From: Hyphomicrobiales bacterium
Lineage (GTDB): Bacteria > Pseudomonadota > Alphaproteobacteria > Rhizobiales > Aestuariivirgaceae
Assembly (NCBI GenBank): GCA_025356765.1
Contig: JANXRO010000019.1
Span: forward strand, 1 to 6,647
Reading direction: 5' to 3'
DNA: 6,647 nt
This document shows, piece after piece, positions 1 to 5,834 of the stretch. Numbering within the stretch: the first letter of the stretch is position 1; each line of letters opens with the position of its first letter. Made by a program: the position numbers and the translations under genes. The notes under the pieces are model-generated. The model was given only the letters and a program-made list of their open reading frames with translations, did not search any database and was not told the origin of the DNA.

Positions 1-146
1 AATGCGCTGAAACCAGCAGCAGTTGCTTGATCAGTAAAATTAGCACTGGTTGTGGGAAAAGCATATGTTATCGTGTTGCCAGACCAATAATTGCCGCTGC
101 CAAGCTGAGCTAAAATCTGACCTGTCGTCCATATTGGCAAAGACAT
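1..146 (-). CDS. Serralysin-like M10 metalloprotease, N-terminal fragment
   Basis: Only the first 48 codons lie in the window; the gene continues past position 1. The reverse strand from ATG at 146-144 reads MSLPIWTTGQILAQLGSG followed by NYWSGNTITYAFPTTSANF. This matches the characteristic start of the serralysin (peptidase M10, RTX-type) family: a W-T/S-x-x-Q-I-x-x-Q-L segment, then W-x-G-x-x-I-T-Y-x-F-P, which leads into the matrixin-like zinc protease domain. Family knowledge: such proteins are secreted by type I systems using C-terminal RTX repeats, have no Sec signal peptide, and carry HExxHxxGxxH further in. Neither of the latter motifs is visible here. The start is supported by a GAGGG Shine-Dalgarno on the minus strand (160-156), about nine bases before the ATG, and by the absence of another in-frame Met. 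It is divergent from mbfA. The N-terminal pattern is convincing, but full length and activity cannot be judged. Confidence 0.8.
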   Translation of the reverse strand, partial: MSLPIWTTGQILAQLGSGNYWSGNTITYAFPTTSANFTDQATAAGFSA

Positions 147-311
147 ATTAGGGATCCCTCAAAATCAAAAATGATTACGAGCTTAGAACACAAAGCCTTT
201 AGAATTGCGAAGCCAATAGCGGAATTTTTACTGAGTTTTAATTTGGGGTTAATGTTTGATAAATTTCACTTTCAAAAAAAATCAATCTTAACAATTGGAC
301 TTGAATCTACA

Positions 312-326
312 TTAGAATCTTTCTAA
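312..326 (+). promoter_or_regulatory. Iron control element (Irr box) in front of mbfA
   Basis: TTAGAA-TCT-TTCTAA is a perfect 6+3+6 inverted repeat ending nine bases before the mbfA start codon. It fits the Irr-binding iron control element of Rhizobiales, remembered as TTTAGAA-N3-TTCTAAA; only the outermost left base differs (A311 instead of T). mbfA is a known Irr target in Bradyrhizobium and Agrobacterium, where Irr represses it under low iron. A weak promoter reading, TTAACA (288-293) and TAGAAT (313-318) with a 19-bp spacer, would put the repeat on the -10 element, consistent with repression. The promoter is a guess; the repeat itself is directly visible. The short space to the ATG (AAGAAGAAAT) holds only a weak Shine-Dalgarno. 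Confidence 0.87.
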
Positions 327-335
327 AGAAGAAAT

Positions 336-1292
336 ATGAAAAGTTTTTCCGAACTCACCGAACAAGAAATCATGGCCTTGGCCATTTCATCGGAAGATGA
401 TTGCGCCAAAACCTATGCAGGCTTTGCACAATCTTTGATGGAAGATTACCCGGCCTCGGCCAAGGTTTTCATTGAAATGGCGGAAGAGGAACATGATCAT
501 CGCCGCAGTTTGGCGGCACTTTATCGTGAAAAGTTCGGTGATCATCTGCCCTTGATTTTGCGCACAGATGTAAAAGGCTTTGTGAAGTTAAAACAGGCAT
601 CAGCTTTTGAAAAGCTGAACATCGATTCAATGCGCCGCCATGCCGAAGTGGTGGAACTTGAAAACTATCGTTTCTATGCCGAAGCCACGGCCCGCGCCAC
701 AGATCCTCAAATCAAAAAGCTGCTTGGTGAATTGGCGGAAGCCGAAAAGGGCCATGAATCCTTGGCCAGCAAATTGGGCGTGGCCCATCTAACGGCTGAT
801 GCAAAAATCAGCGAAACAGAAACGCAAGCCCGCAAGTTTTTACTGCAAATTGTGCAACCAGGTCTGGTGGGCCTAATGGATGGATCAGTTTCCACTTTAG
901 CGCCGATTTTTGCTGCGGCCTTTGCCACAGGCAGCACCTGGCAAACATTCTTGGTGGGTGTTGCCGCATCCATTGGTGCTGGCATTTCAATGGGCTTGGC
1001 CGAGGGATTGTCGGATGATGGCAAGCTGACGGGCAGGGGGCACCCCGCCATTCGCGGCTTGGCATCTGGTATTATGACAGCTGTAGGTGGCCTTGGTCAC
1101 ACGTTGCCATTTCTCATTACAGATTTTCACACCGCGTTTGTTTTGGCCGTGATTGTGGTTCTGATCGAATTGGCCGCCATTTCCTATATCCGTTATAAAT
1201 ATATGGAAACGCCGATTTTGAAAGCAACCTTGCAAATTGCTTTGGGTGGCGCGTTGGTTTTTGCTACTGGCATATTAATCGGCAGTGCCTAA
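336..1292 (+). CDS. mbfA: Membrane-bound ferritin MbfA (ferritin-like domain + VIT1/CCC1-like membrane domain)
   Basis: This 318-residue protein is predicted to oxidise ferrous iron and move it across the inner membrane. Residues 8-148 form a rubrerythrin/ferritin-like four-helix di-iron domain with two symmetrical halves. The likely ligands are E20, E52xxH55 (in AEEEHDH), E107 and E137xxH140 (in AEAEKGH). Residues 168-318 form a VIT1/CCC1-like membrane domain with a QPGLVGLMDGSVSTLAP first segment, a polar GLSDDGKLTGRGHP loop near 224-237 and about five hydrophobic segments. This architecture and length are those of MbfA of Agrobacterium and Bradyrhizobium, an iron exporter that protects against iron and peroxide stress. 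All six expected ligands are present and the frame is intact. An Irr-type box directly precedes the gene. The 3' end overlaps the convergent dehydrogenase gene by 18 bp. A plain rubrerythrin or a plain VIT protein is excluded by the fusion. Confidence 0.95.
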   Translation: MKSFSELTEQEIMALAISSEDDCAKTYAGFAQSLMEDYPASAKVFIEMAEEEHDHRRSLAALYREKFGDHLPLILRTDVKGFVKLKQASAFEKLNIDSMRRHAEVVELENYRFYAEATARATDPQIKKLLGELAEAEKGHESLASKLGVAHLTADAKISETETQARKFLLQIVQPGLVGLMDGSVSTLAPIFAAAFATGSTWQTFLVGVAASIGAGISMGLAEGLSDDGKLTGRGHPAIRGLASGIMTAVGGLGHTLPFLITDFHTAFVLAVIVVLIELAAISYIRYKYMETPILKATLQIALGGALVFATGILIGSA

Positions 1293-2438
1293 CTTTGTTC
1301 CGGCATTCGTATAACCAAAAGGCAAGTCACCTTTAAGATTGGTGACGCGCTTGTGGATCAACGCATCGAATATCTGATCGACAGCCTGTTTGGCACCGGC
1401 TACTCGTGAAGGGTGGTCTGTGTCGGCAGCTGCGTGCGGCAAAAGCAAAATTCTTTCACGATATTTTTCTGCCAATGCCAGATAGGGCACCAATGGGCCG
1501 CTCAACGTGCCCTCATGGTCTTTAAAAATATCCGCATCAATGGCCGCATTGGCAACTTTGCCAGAGGCCATGGCCGCCTCGAGTGCATTCGTATCGACAC
1601 ATTCACCGCGATCAAAATTTAGCAGAGTTGCGCCGTGGTTGAGGCGTTGCAAAACTTCTGAGTTGATTAATTCAGCATTGGCATAGCGGCCCTCGTGCAG
1701 TCGCCCAAGCCCGGTGTGCACACTTAAAACATCTGCACCCTTGGCAGCACTTGCAACAGTCTCGAATGCCTGAAAGCCATCGGCCTTGATACGTTCGTGG
1801 TGGGTCGCCCGCGCAAAAATCTGAACGCGCATTCCGAACGCAAAAGCCAGCTTTGCTAATTCCATGCCGATATTGCCATAGCCTAAAATGGCAATAGTTT
1901 GCCCTTCAAGTTTTGCTGTGGGAAAGGCGCGCAGATCTTTTCCGGTGTCAAATTCACCGCGCAAAACCTGCGCTTGAATGGCATCGAAAGGCAAATCAGG
2001 CCTGAACCGCAAAAGCGCCTTCATCGTCATTTGTGCGGTGGCCCGTGCGTTAAATCCGGGTGTGTTCATCAGTGGGGCTTGGCCACCAACGCCATTGCCA
2101 CCGCCCCATGACGTTGAACCCATGTTGCCAGTTCCAGCACCAATACGCACACCACCTTGGTGAAACACCGCTTGGGGCGGAATGAATGTTGCAGCGGCAA
2201 TCACAGCATCATATTGGCCTTGAGATGTATGGCTTAAAACTTCTTCTGTTGTTGACAGGTTTGGCAAATAGAAAAAATGCAATGTTTCAACATTGCTCAC
2301 GCTATATAATTCAGCATCACCAAAATGAAATACGCCGCCTTTGGCCTCAATGCGAGTTTTAACTTCACTCGGATCAGGCTGCCCATCTGCCCCAAACGCC
2401 AAGCCCACCAAATCGCAAATTAAAATGCGATATGTCAT
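1275..2438 (-). CDS. D-2-hydroxyacid dehydrogenase family protein, NAD-binding (substrate unknown)
   Basis: This 387-residue cytosolic oxidoreductase has the fold of the D-isomer-specific 2-hydroxyacid dehydrogenase family, which interconverts 2-keto acids and D-2-hydroxy acids with NAD(P)H. Visible landmarks are N125-T-P-G-F-N130 (family NTPG motif before the cofactor domain), G186-Y-G-N-I-G191 (Rossmann GxGxxG), N274-F-D-R277-G (catalytic Arg position of the usual N-x-x-R-G), an acidic stretch near D303-E309 where the catalytic Glu normally sits, and P334-H335 (catalytic His). Unusual is the Gly/Ser-rich stretch at 100-119 (GAGTGNMGSTSWGGGNGVGG), where typical members have a short GVGxDNID-like segment, and a length above the usual 310-340 residues. 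The ATG overlaps the stop of the upstream EamA gene (ATGA) and has no strong ribosome site of its own, suggesting translational coupling. I would not name it SerA or GhrB. Confidence 0.85.
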   Translation of the reverse strand: MTYRILICDLVGLAFGADGQPDPSEVKTRIEAKGGVFHFGDAELYSVSNVETLHFFYLPNLSTTEEVLSHTSQGQYDAVIAAATFIPPQAVFHQGGVRIGAGTGNMGSTSWGGGNGVGGQAPLMNTPGFNARATAQMTMKALLRFRPDLPFDAIQAQVLRGEFDTGKDLRAFPTAKLEGQTIAILGYGNIGMELAKLAFAFGMRVQIFARATHHERIKADGFQAFETVASAAKGADVLSVHTGLGRLHEGRYANAELINSEVLQRLNHGATLLNFDRGECVDTNALEAAMASGKVANAAIDADIFKDHEGTLSGPLVPYLALAEKYRERILLLPHAAADTDHPSRVAGAKQAVDQIFDALIHKRVTNLKGDLPFGYTNAGTKLGTAD

Positions 2439-3307
2439 GCTTTAACTTTTCTGTTTTCGAGCGTCATAATTGCCAGTCCGCTGGTCACAATAATAACCAT
2501 GCCCAACACTGAAATCCAATTCGGCACATCTTTGAATAGAACAAACCCAAAGATAACAGCGAATAAAAGAAAACTATAATAAAACGGAGCAACCGCTTGG
2601 GCTGATGCATGGCGGTAAGCCAACAATGTAAAATAATGGCCAAGCATCATAAACAGGCCGGCCGCGAAAGTAAGCTGAACCACAACGAAAGAAGGCATGA
2701 TCCAATGCTCAAATATTAATCCGCAAATCAACGCAGAAGTTAGAACCACCAAAATCAGAACCAATGTCGAAAGCAGCGCGGGCACAGTTCCAGAAATTTG
2801 CCGAGCTGCCAAATCGCGCAAGGCAGCGAAAATTGCTGTTATAAATGCCAATAAAATAAATGGCGAACTTGCCGCATTGCCGGGCTGGGCCACAAGCAGC
2901 GCGCCAAAAAAACCAAGCCCCACAAGACATAGCCTCAAAGCGGTGGATTTTTCGCGATGAATGAAAATCATTCCCAATATCACCAGAAGCGGGGTGATTT
3001 GAAAAATCGCTGTCACATCCCCAATCGGTGAATGGGCCAATGCCAGAATGTAAGTTAGAATTGCAACGGATTCCAATCCTGCCCGAAGCATAACATGGCG
3101 ATCAAATGCTGTGCGCCAGTTTTGAAGATCGCCCATAAAACTTAATAGAATAACTGCAAAAAAAGTTCCAGACAGACCGCGCAACAACAACACCTCATAG
3201 GGCGGAAGTGCTGCAATGGCCAGTTTCATAAAACTATCATTTAAAACGAAAGCAAAGCCACTCAGCAACATAAAGCCGATGCCACGTAAATTGGAACTGT
3301 GAGCCAT
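2435..3307 (-). CDS. EamA/DMT-superfamily transporter
   Basis: This 290-residue inner-membrane protein is almost entirely hydrophobic, with about ten predicted helices in two EamA repeats (roughly residues 8-140 and 150-285). Typical landmarks are GIGFMLLSGFAFVLNDSFMK in the first helix, LLLRG at the end of the second (41-45), and the end of the first repeat, where PIGDVTAIFQITPLLVILG is followed by a charged HREK turn. Length and topology are standard for drug/metabolite transporters, which carry amino acids, nucleotides, S-adenosylmethionine or other small metabolites; the substrate cannot be read from sequence. It is the first gene of a two-gene unit whose stop codon overlaps the start of the dehydrogenase. 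A shared substrate is therefore reasonable but inferred. The start at 3307-3305 is preceded only by a distant AAGG, so initiation may be weak. The promoter must lie in 3308-3398, shared with the opposing tRNA gene. Confidence 0.9.
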   Translation of the reverse strand: MAHSSNLRGIGFMLLSGFAFVLNDSFMKLAIAALPPYEVLLLRGLSGTFFAVILLSFMGDLQNWRTAFDRHVMLRAGLESVAILTYILALAHSPIGDVTAIFQITPLLVILGMIFIHREKSTALRLCLVGLGFFGALLVAQPGNAASSPFILLAFITAIFAALRDLAARQISGTVPALLSTLVLILVVLTSALICGLIFEHWIMPSFVVVQLTFAAGLFMMLGHYFTLLAYRHASAQAVAPFYYSFLLFAVIFGFVLFKDVPNWISVLGMVIIVTSGLAIMTLENRKVKA

Positions 3308-3398
3308 TAACGAAATAATAACCTTAATTGTAAACTGGCTTCATGCATCAAGATAGCTTAACCTGCAATTAATAATAATAATCCAGCCTCGACGACAG

Positions 3399-3472
3399 GG
3401 CCTCGTGGCGGAATGTCTACGCGGCGGGGTGCAAACCTGCTCATCTTGGTTCAAATCCAGGCGAGGCCTCCA
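3399..3472 (+). tRNA. tRNA-Cys(GCA) with encoded CCA end
   Basis: A 74-nt cloverleaf can be folded by eye. The acceptor stem GGCCTCG (3399-3405) pairs fully with CGAGGCC (3462-3468). The D stem is GCG/CGC (3408-3410/3420-3422) with a 9-nt loop. The anticodon stem GCGGG/CCTGC (3424-3428/3436-3440, one G-U) closes the 7-nt loop GTGCAAA, giving anticodon GCA at 3431-3433. The variable loop is TCAT. The T arm is CTTGG-TTCAAAT-CCAGG (3445-3461, one G-U). U73 and encoded CCA follow (3469-3472). U73 and the 3-bp D stem with 9-nt loop match bacterial tRNA-Cys. Two positions depart from the norm: the D loop GAATGTCTA has T where the conserved second G (G19) should be, and position 32 is G rather than a pyrimidine. 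It lies eight bases from the convergent araC-type stop codon. Probably functional, though a decaying copy is possible. Confidence 0.88.
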
Positions 3473-3480
3473 ACTCTCTT

Positions 3481-4395
3481 TCAACTGCCCGCCGTTAAAA
3501 CGCCTTTTCGAAAGGCAGCTGGGCTGGTTTGAAAACGTTTTTCAAAAGCGTCATAGAAACTTGAAAGCGAGCGAAACCCGCAATCAAATGCTATTGTCGT
3601 TACGTTGAGATCTGTGGCAATCAGCATAGACCTTGCAGCAGCTAATCTTTGACGCGTGATGGATTGTTTGATTGTAAGGCCCAACACCCGTTTAAACAGG
3701 CTCATCGCATAATTGGGGTGCAAACCAACAGCTCGTCCCACGTCATCTGTTGAAATATCTTCAAGGGCATTCTCTCCGATAAAGCGCGCCATCGCTTCGA
3801 CCTTGTGAACGCGGTTATGATCATGGTCGTGATGTGCGGCAACCTGTGCAACTGGTTGCGCGTTGCGCAAGTCATGCCACCCTTCGCGGTCTAGCCTACG
3901 TACACGCGCGGTAAGTTCGTCTCGTACAATGGGTTCAAGCGAGCGATCGCCTGAAAGCAAGTCGAGCCTCCAACGGGCAAACATATCAAAATCATATGAT
4001 TTCAAGTCGAGCGCCTCAATCAACGCTCCACCAAAAATCGCTTGGCGCAGGTGGCTCAATGTAGGCAATTCCAAAAAAACCGCCATGGGCACATAAAGCA
4101 CAACAAATTCTGTTTCGGGCGCACATTCAACCACTTGATGTGGAATCATGCCCCAGAACAACGCCAAGCGCCGTTCGGGCAGATTAAGTTCACGCCCGTC
4201 GAACCAATATTTCATATGGCCTTTGGTGACGAGATTAAACTCAACCTGGCTATGCATATGCGGGCCTGGCATGCGTTGCACACGAGTGGTTTTTCCAGCG
4301 CAAAAACTATGGTCTCCAAACACCACAACTGGGTATCCGCGATCCATATAGGGATTGGCGGGAACGCTTTCGTCGATGTAAGTTTTATAATCCAT
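3481..4395 (-). CDS. AraC-family transcriptional regulator with cupin sensor domain
   Basis: This 304-residue regulator probably controls the divergent sugar ABC operon. Residues ~20-110 form an N-terminal cupin with an exact H46xH48-x3-E52-x6-G59 signature and a later G82xxxH86, keeping the classical metal- or ligand-site residues. Residues ~196-300 form the AraC DNA-binding domain: the first helix-turn-helix lies near 215-238 (DDVGRAVGLHPNYAMSLFKR) and the second near 264-288 (VTTIAFDCGFRSLSSFYDAF), with the family IAFDCGF and FEKRF hallmarks. The linker has a His-rich run, HHDHDHNRVH (188-197). The overall layout resembles MelR-type regulators, although the inducer cannot be identified. 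The ATG lies only eight bases from a direct-repeat candidate operator, so autoregulation is plausible. The Shine-Dalgarno is weak (GGA about a dozen bases upstream). The gene is convergent with tRNA-Cys. Confidence 0.93.
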   Translation of the reverse strand: MDYKTYIDESVPANPYMDRGYPVVVFGDHSFCAGKTTRVQRMPGPHMHSQVEFNLVTKGHMKYWFDGRELNLPERRLALFWGMIPHQVVECAPETEFVVLYVPMAVFLELPTLSHLRQAIFGGALIEALDLKSYDFDMFARWRLDLLSGDRSLEPIVRDELTARVRRLDREGWHDLRNAQPVAQVAAHHDHDHNRVHKVEAMARFIGENALEDISTDDVGRAVGLHPNYAMSLFKRVLGLTIKQSITRQRLAAARSMLIATDLNVTTIAFDCGFRSLSSFYDAFEKRFQTSPAAFRKGVLTAGS

Positions 4396-4402
4396 GATCT
4401 TA

Positions 4403-4434
4403 GAATTCCGGAAATGATCATTCGAATTTCGGAA
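4403..4434. promoter_or_regulatory. Candidate AraC-type operator: two direct repeats at 21-bp period
   Basis: GAATTCCGGAA (4403-4413) and GAATTTCGGAA (4424-4434) agree at 10 of 11 positions in the same orientation, offset by exactly 21 bp, two helical turns. AraC-family regulators commonly bind such direct half-sites on one face of the helix, as at the AraC I1/I2 sites. The pair lies between the divergent regulator and the sugar operon, just upstream of where a -35 element for the binding-protein gene would be, and eight bases from the regulator's own start codon. A poorer third copy of the core (CGGAAA at 4483-4488, 9 of 12 bases similar) lies further downstream. The repeat is directly visible; binding is inferred. 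Confidence 0.6.
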
Positions 4435-4498
4435 GAACCTTGCGGGTTTTCAAGGCATCGTCAAGTTTAATCCGCGAAAATGCGGAAATCAAAACTAG

Positions 4499-4519
4499 CC
4501 CCAGCCATGGTGGCAGGGG
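4499..4519 (+). promoter_or_regulatory. Leader stem-loop upstream of the binding-protein gene
   Basis: CCCC-A-GCCA-TGG-TGGC-A-GGGG folds into two 4-bp GC-rich helices separated by one A-A mismatch, with a 3-nt loop. It ends five bases before the GGGAG ribosome site. It has no T tract after it, so it is not a terminator. If transcription starts near 4478 (a TTTAAT at 4466-4471 could be a -10), it would sit in a leader of about 58 nt. It could protect the mRNA 5' end, tune ribosome access or serve as a small-RNA target; the sequence does not decide between these. Confidence 0.45.
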
Positions 4520-4524
4520 TCTAT

Positions 4525-4529
4525 GGGAG
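4525..4529 (+). promoter_or_regulatory. Ribosome binding site that fixes the binding-protein start
   Basis: GGGAG lies six bases before ATG 4536. This start gives a normal Sec signal peptide. An in-frame TTG at 4440 would add 32 charged, non-signal residues and would read through the leader hairpin, so it is rejected. Confidence 0.8.
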
Positions 4530-4535
4530 AAAGAC

Positions 4536-5762
4536 ATGACATTAATTAAGGGCCTTTCTGGCCTTGCTCTTGGGCTTGCGCTATCAGCCACAACAGCCAT
4601 CGCAGGCACCATTGTGCTCAACTCAGATCAATCAGATCCAGCGCCAAAAAAGGCCATGGAAGGTTTGATCGCAGGTTTTGAAAAAGCCAATCCAGATATT
4701 AAAGTGAAGTGGAACAACTTTGACCATGAAGGTTATAAGGCTGCAATCCGCAACTTCTTGACGGCTGATGCTCCAGATGTTGCTGCATGGTATGCTGGCA
4801 ACCGCATGGCGCCATTTGTTAAGGCAGGATTGTTTGAAGATGTGTCGGATGTTTGGAAAGACAACGGCCTTGATGATCAGCTGAAATCAGCTGCTGCTTC
4901 AATGACGATTGATGGCAAGAAGTGGGGCGTTCCCTACACCTATTATCAATGGGGCATTTATTACAACAAAGACGTTTACAAAAAAGCCGGCGTGACCGAG
5001 CCAAAAAATTGGGCTGAATTTGTTGCCAATTGCGAAAAAATCAAGGCAGCTGGTGCTGATTGCTTAACCACTGGCGATAAAGGCGGCTGGCCTGCTGCTG
5101 GCATTTTCGATTACATCAACATGCGCACCAATGGCTATGAATTCCACATGGATTTGACAGCCGGCCGCGTGAAGTGGACTGATCCAAAGGTTAAAGCAGC
5201 ATTTGCTGAATGGGCCAAAGTAGTGCCCTATATGTCAGCAAACTCAACTGCGATTGATTGGCAAGATGCTGCGGCCTTAATGGCACAAGGCAAAGCTGCC
5301 AATTATGTCATGGGCAATTTCGCTGTGGATACGTTCAAAAAAGGCGGCATGACCAACGACAATCTTGGTTTCTTGATATTCCCGGAAATTACGCCAGGTG
5401 TTGCCCGTTCAGAAGAAGCCCCGACAGATACATTCCACATTCCGTCGGGTGCCAAAAACAAACCTGATGCAAAGAAGTTCTTGGCCTATCTGGCCTCGGC
5501 TGATGCGCAAACAGCAATGAACGGCATTTTGGGCCAATTGCCTGTGAACAACAAAGCCAAGGCCGCTGATGATCCATTCATCAAGGCAGGTTTTGAAGAA
5601 CTGTCTTCTGCCCATGCTTTGGCACAGTTCTTTGATCGCGATGCGCCTGCCGATATGGCAAAGGCAGGCATGGATGGCTTCCAAGAGTTCATCACACATC
5701 CAGACCATATCGACGCAATTCTTGAGCGCCTCGATAAGGTAGCTGCCAAGGTTTATAAGTAA
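4536..5762 (+). CDS. Sugar ABC transporter substrate-binding protein (family 1)
   Basis: This 408-residue periplasmic lipid-free binding protein would capture a sugar or related carbohydrate and deliver it to the downstream permeases. Residues 1-23 are a Sec signal peptide: K5, a hydrophobic core LSGLALGLALSA, and cleavage predicted after AIA23. The mature part fits the SBP_bac_1/COG1653 family: an opening beta strand (TIVLNSDQ), the helix EGLIAGFEKANPDIKV, DAPDVAAWYAG near 78-88, the highly typical hinge region GVPYTYYQWGIYYNKDVYKKAGV (131-153) followed by PKNWAEF, and a late segment AKKFLAYLASADAQ. C166 and C176 could form a disulphide. Length is standard. The gene follows the divergent AraC regulator and is separated from the permease gene by a 72-bp gap containing a strong stem-loop, so it is probably made in excess over the permeases. 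The substrate cannot be assigned. Confidence 0.93.
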   Translation: MTLIKGLSGLALGLALSATTAIAGTIVLNSDQSDPAPKKAMEGLIAGFEKANPDIKVKWNNFDHEGYKAAIRNFLTADAPDVAAWYAGNRMAPFVKAGLFEDVSDVWKDNGLDDQLKSAAASMTIDGKKWGVPYTYYQWGIYYNKDVYKKAGVTEPKNWAEFVANCEKIKAAGADCLTTGDKGGWPAAGIFDYINMRTNGYEFHMDLTAGRVKWTDPKVKAAFAEWAKVVPYMSANSTAIDWQDAAALMAQGKAANYVMGNFAVDTFKKGGMTNDNLGFLIFPEITPGVARSEEAPTDTFHIPSGAKNKPDAKKFLAYLASADAQTAMNGILGQLPVNNKAKAADDPFIKAGFEELSSAHALAQFFDRDAPADMAKAGMDGFQEFITHPDHIDAILERLDKVAAKVYK

Positions 5763-5776
5763 TCTTCCCGCGACGG

Positions 5777-5818
5777 GGGCCGGATCTTTCTTACTCAAGG
5801 TCCGGCCCTTTATTTTCT
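5777..5818 (+). terminator. Intercistronic stem-loop with T-rich tail, probably a leaky terminator
   Basis: GGGCCGGATCTT (5777-5788) pairs with AAGGTCCGGCCC (5797-5808) over 12 bp with one G-U, around an 8-nt loop TCTTACTC, followed at once by TTTATTTTCTT. This has the form of an intrinsic terminator. It begins 15 bases after the binding-protein stop and ends before the permease ribosome site (AAGGG, 5824-5828). In sugar ABC operons such structures commonly reduce read-through and shield the upstream message from 3' exonucleases, giving high binding-protein and lower permease levels. The tail is interrupted by A and C, in keeping with partial termination. Confidence 0.82.
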
Positions 5819-5834
5819 TCTGAAAGGGTGGAAT

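Noticed and set aside
150..159. Perfect 10-bp palindrome AGGGATCCCT near the serralysin start.
   Set aside because: It has no loop to form a hairpin and overlaps the Shine-Dalgarno; a single short palindrome of this length is expected by chance.
3371..3382. AAT trinucleotide repeat (four units) upstream of the tRNA.
   Set aside because: Too short to be a meaningful microsatellite; it is ordinary AT-rich promoter-region sequence.
3399..3480. tRNA-Cys as a possible integration site for a mobile element.
   Set aside because: No second copy of the tRNA 3' end and no integrase or phage gene is visible; flanking genes look like ordinary chromosomal genes.
3495..3516. Minus-strand hairpin GCCTTT-CGA-AAAGGC followed by GTTTT, resembling a terminator for the AraC-type gene.
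   Set aside because: It lies inside the last codons, before the stop, where termination would truncate the message; the stem is only about six pairs and is explained by the coding sequence.
4042..4470. A 142-codon open frame on the plus strand.
   Set aside because: It is mostly antisense to the AraC-family gene, which has recognisable cupin and helix-turn-helix motifs; the frame runs across the regulator start and operator region.
4440..4535. In-frame upstream extension of the binding-protein gene from a TTG at 4440.
   Set aside because: It would place 32 charged residues ahead of a clear signal peptide and lacks a ribosome site; ATG 4536 has GGGAG at six bases.
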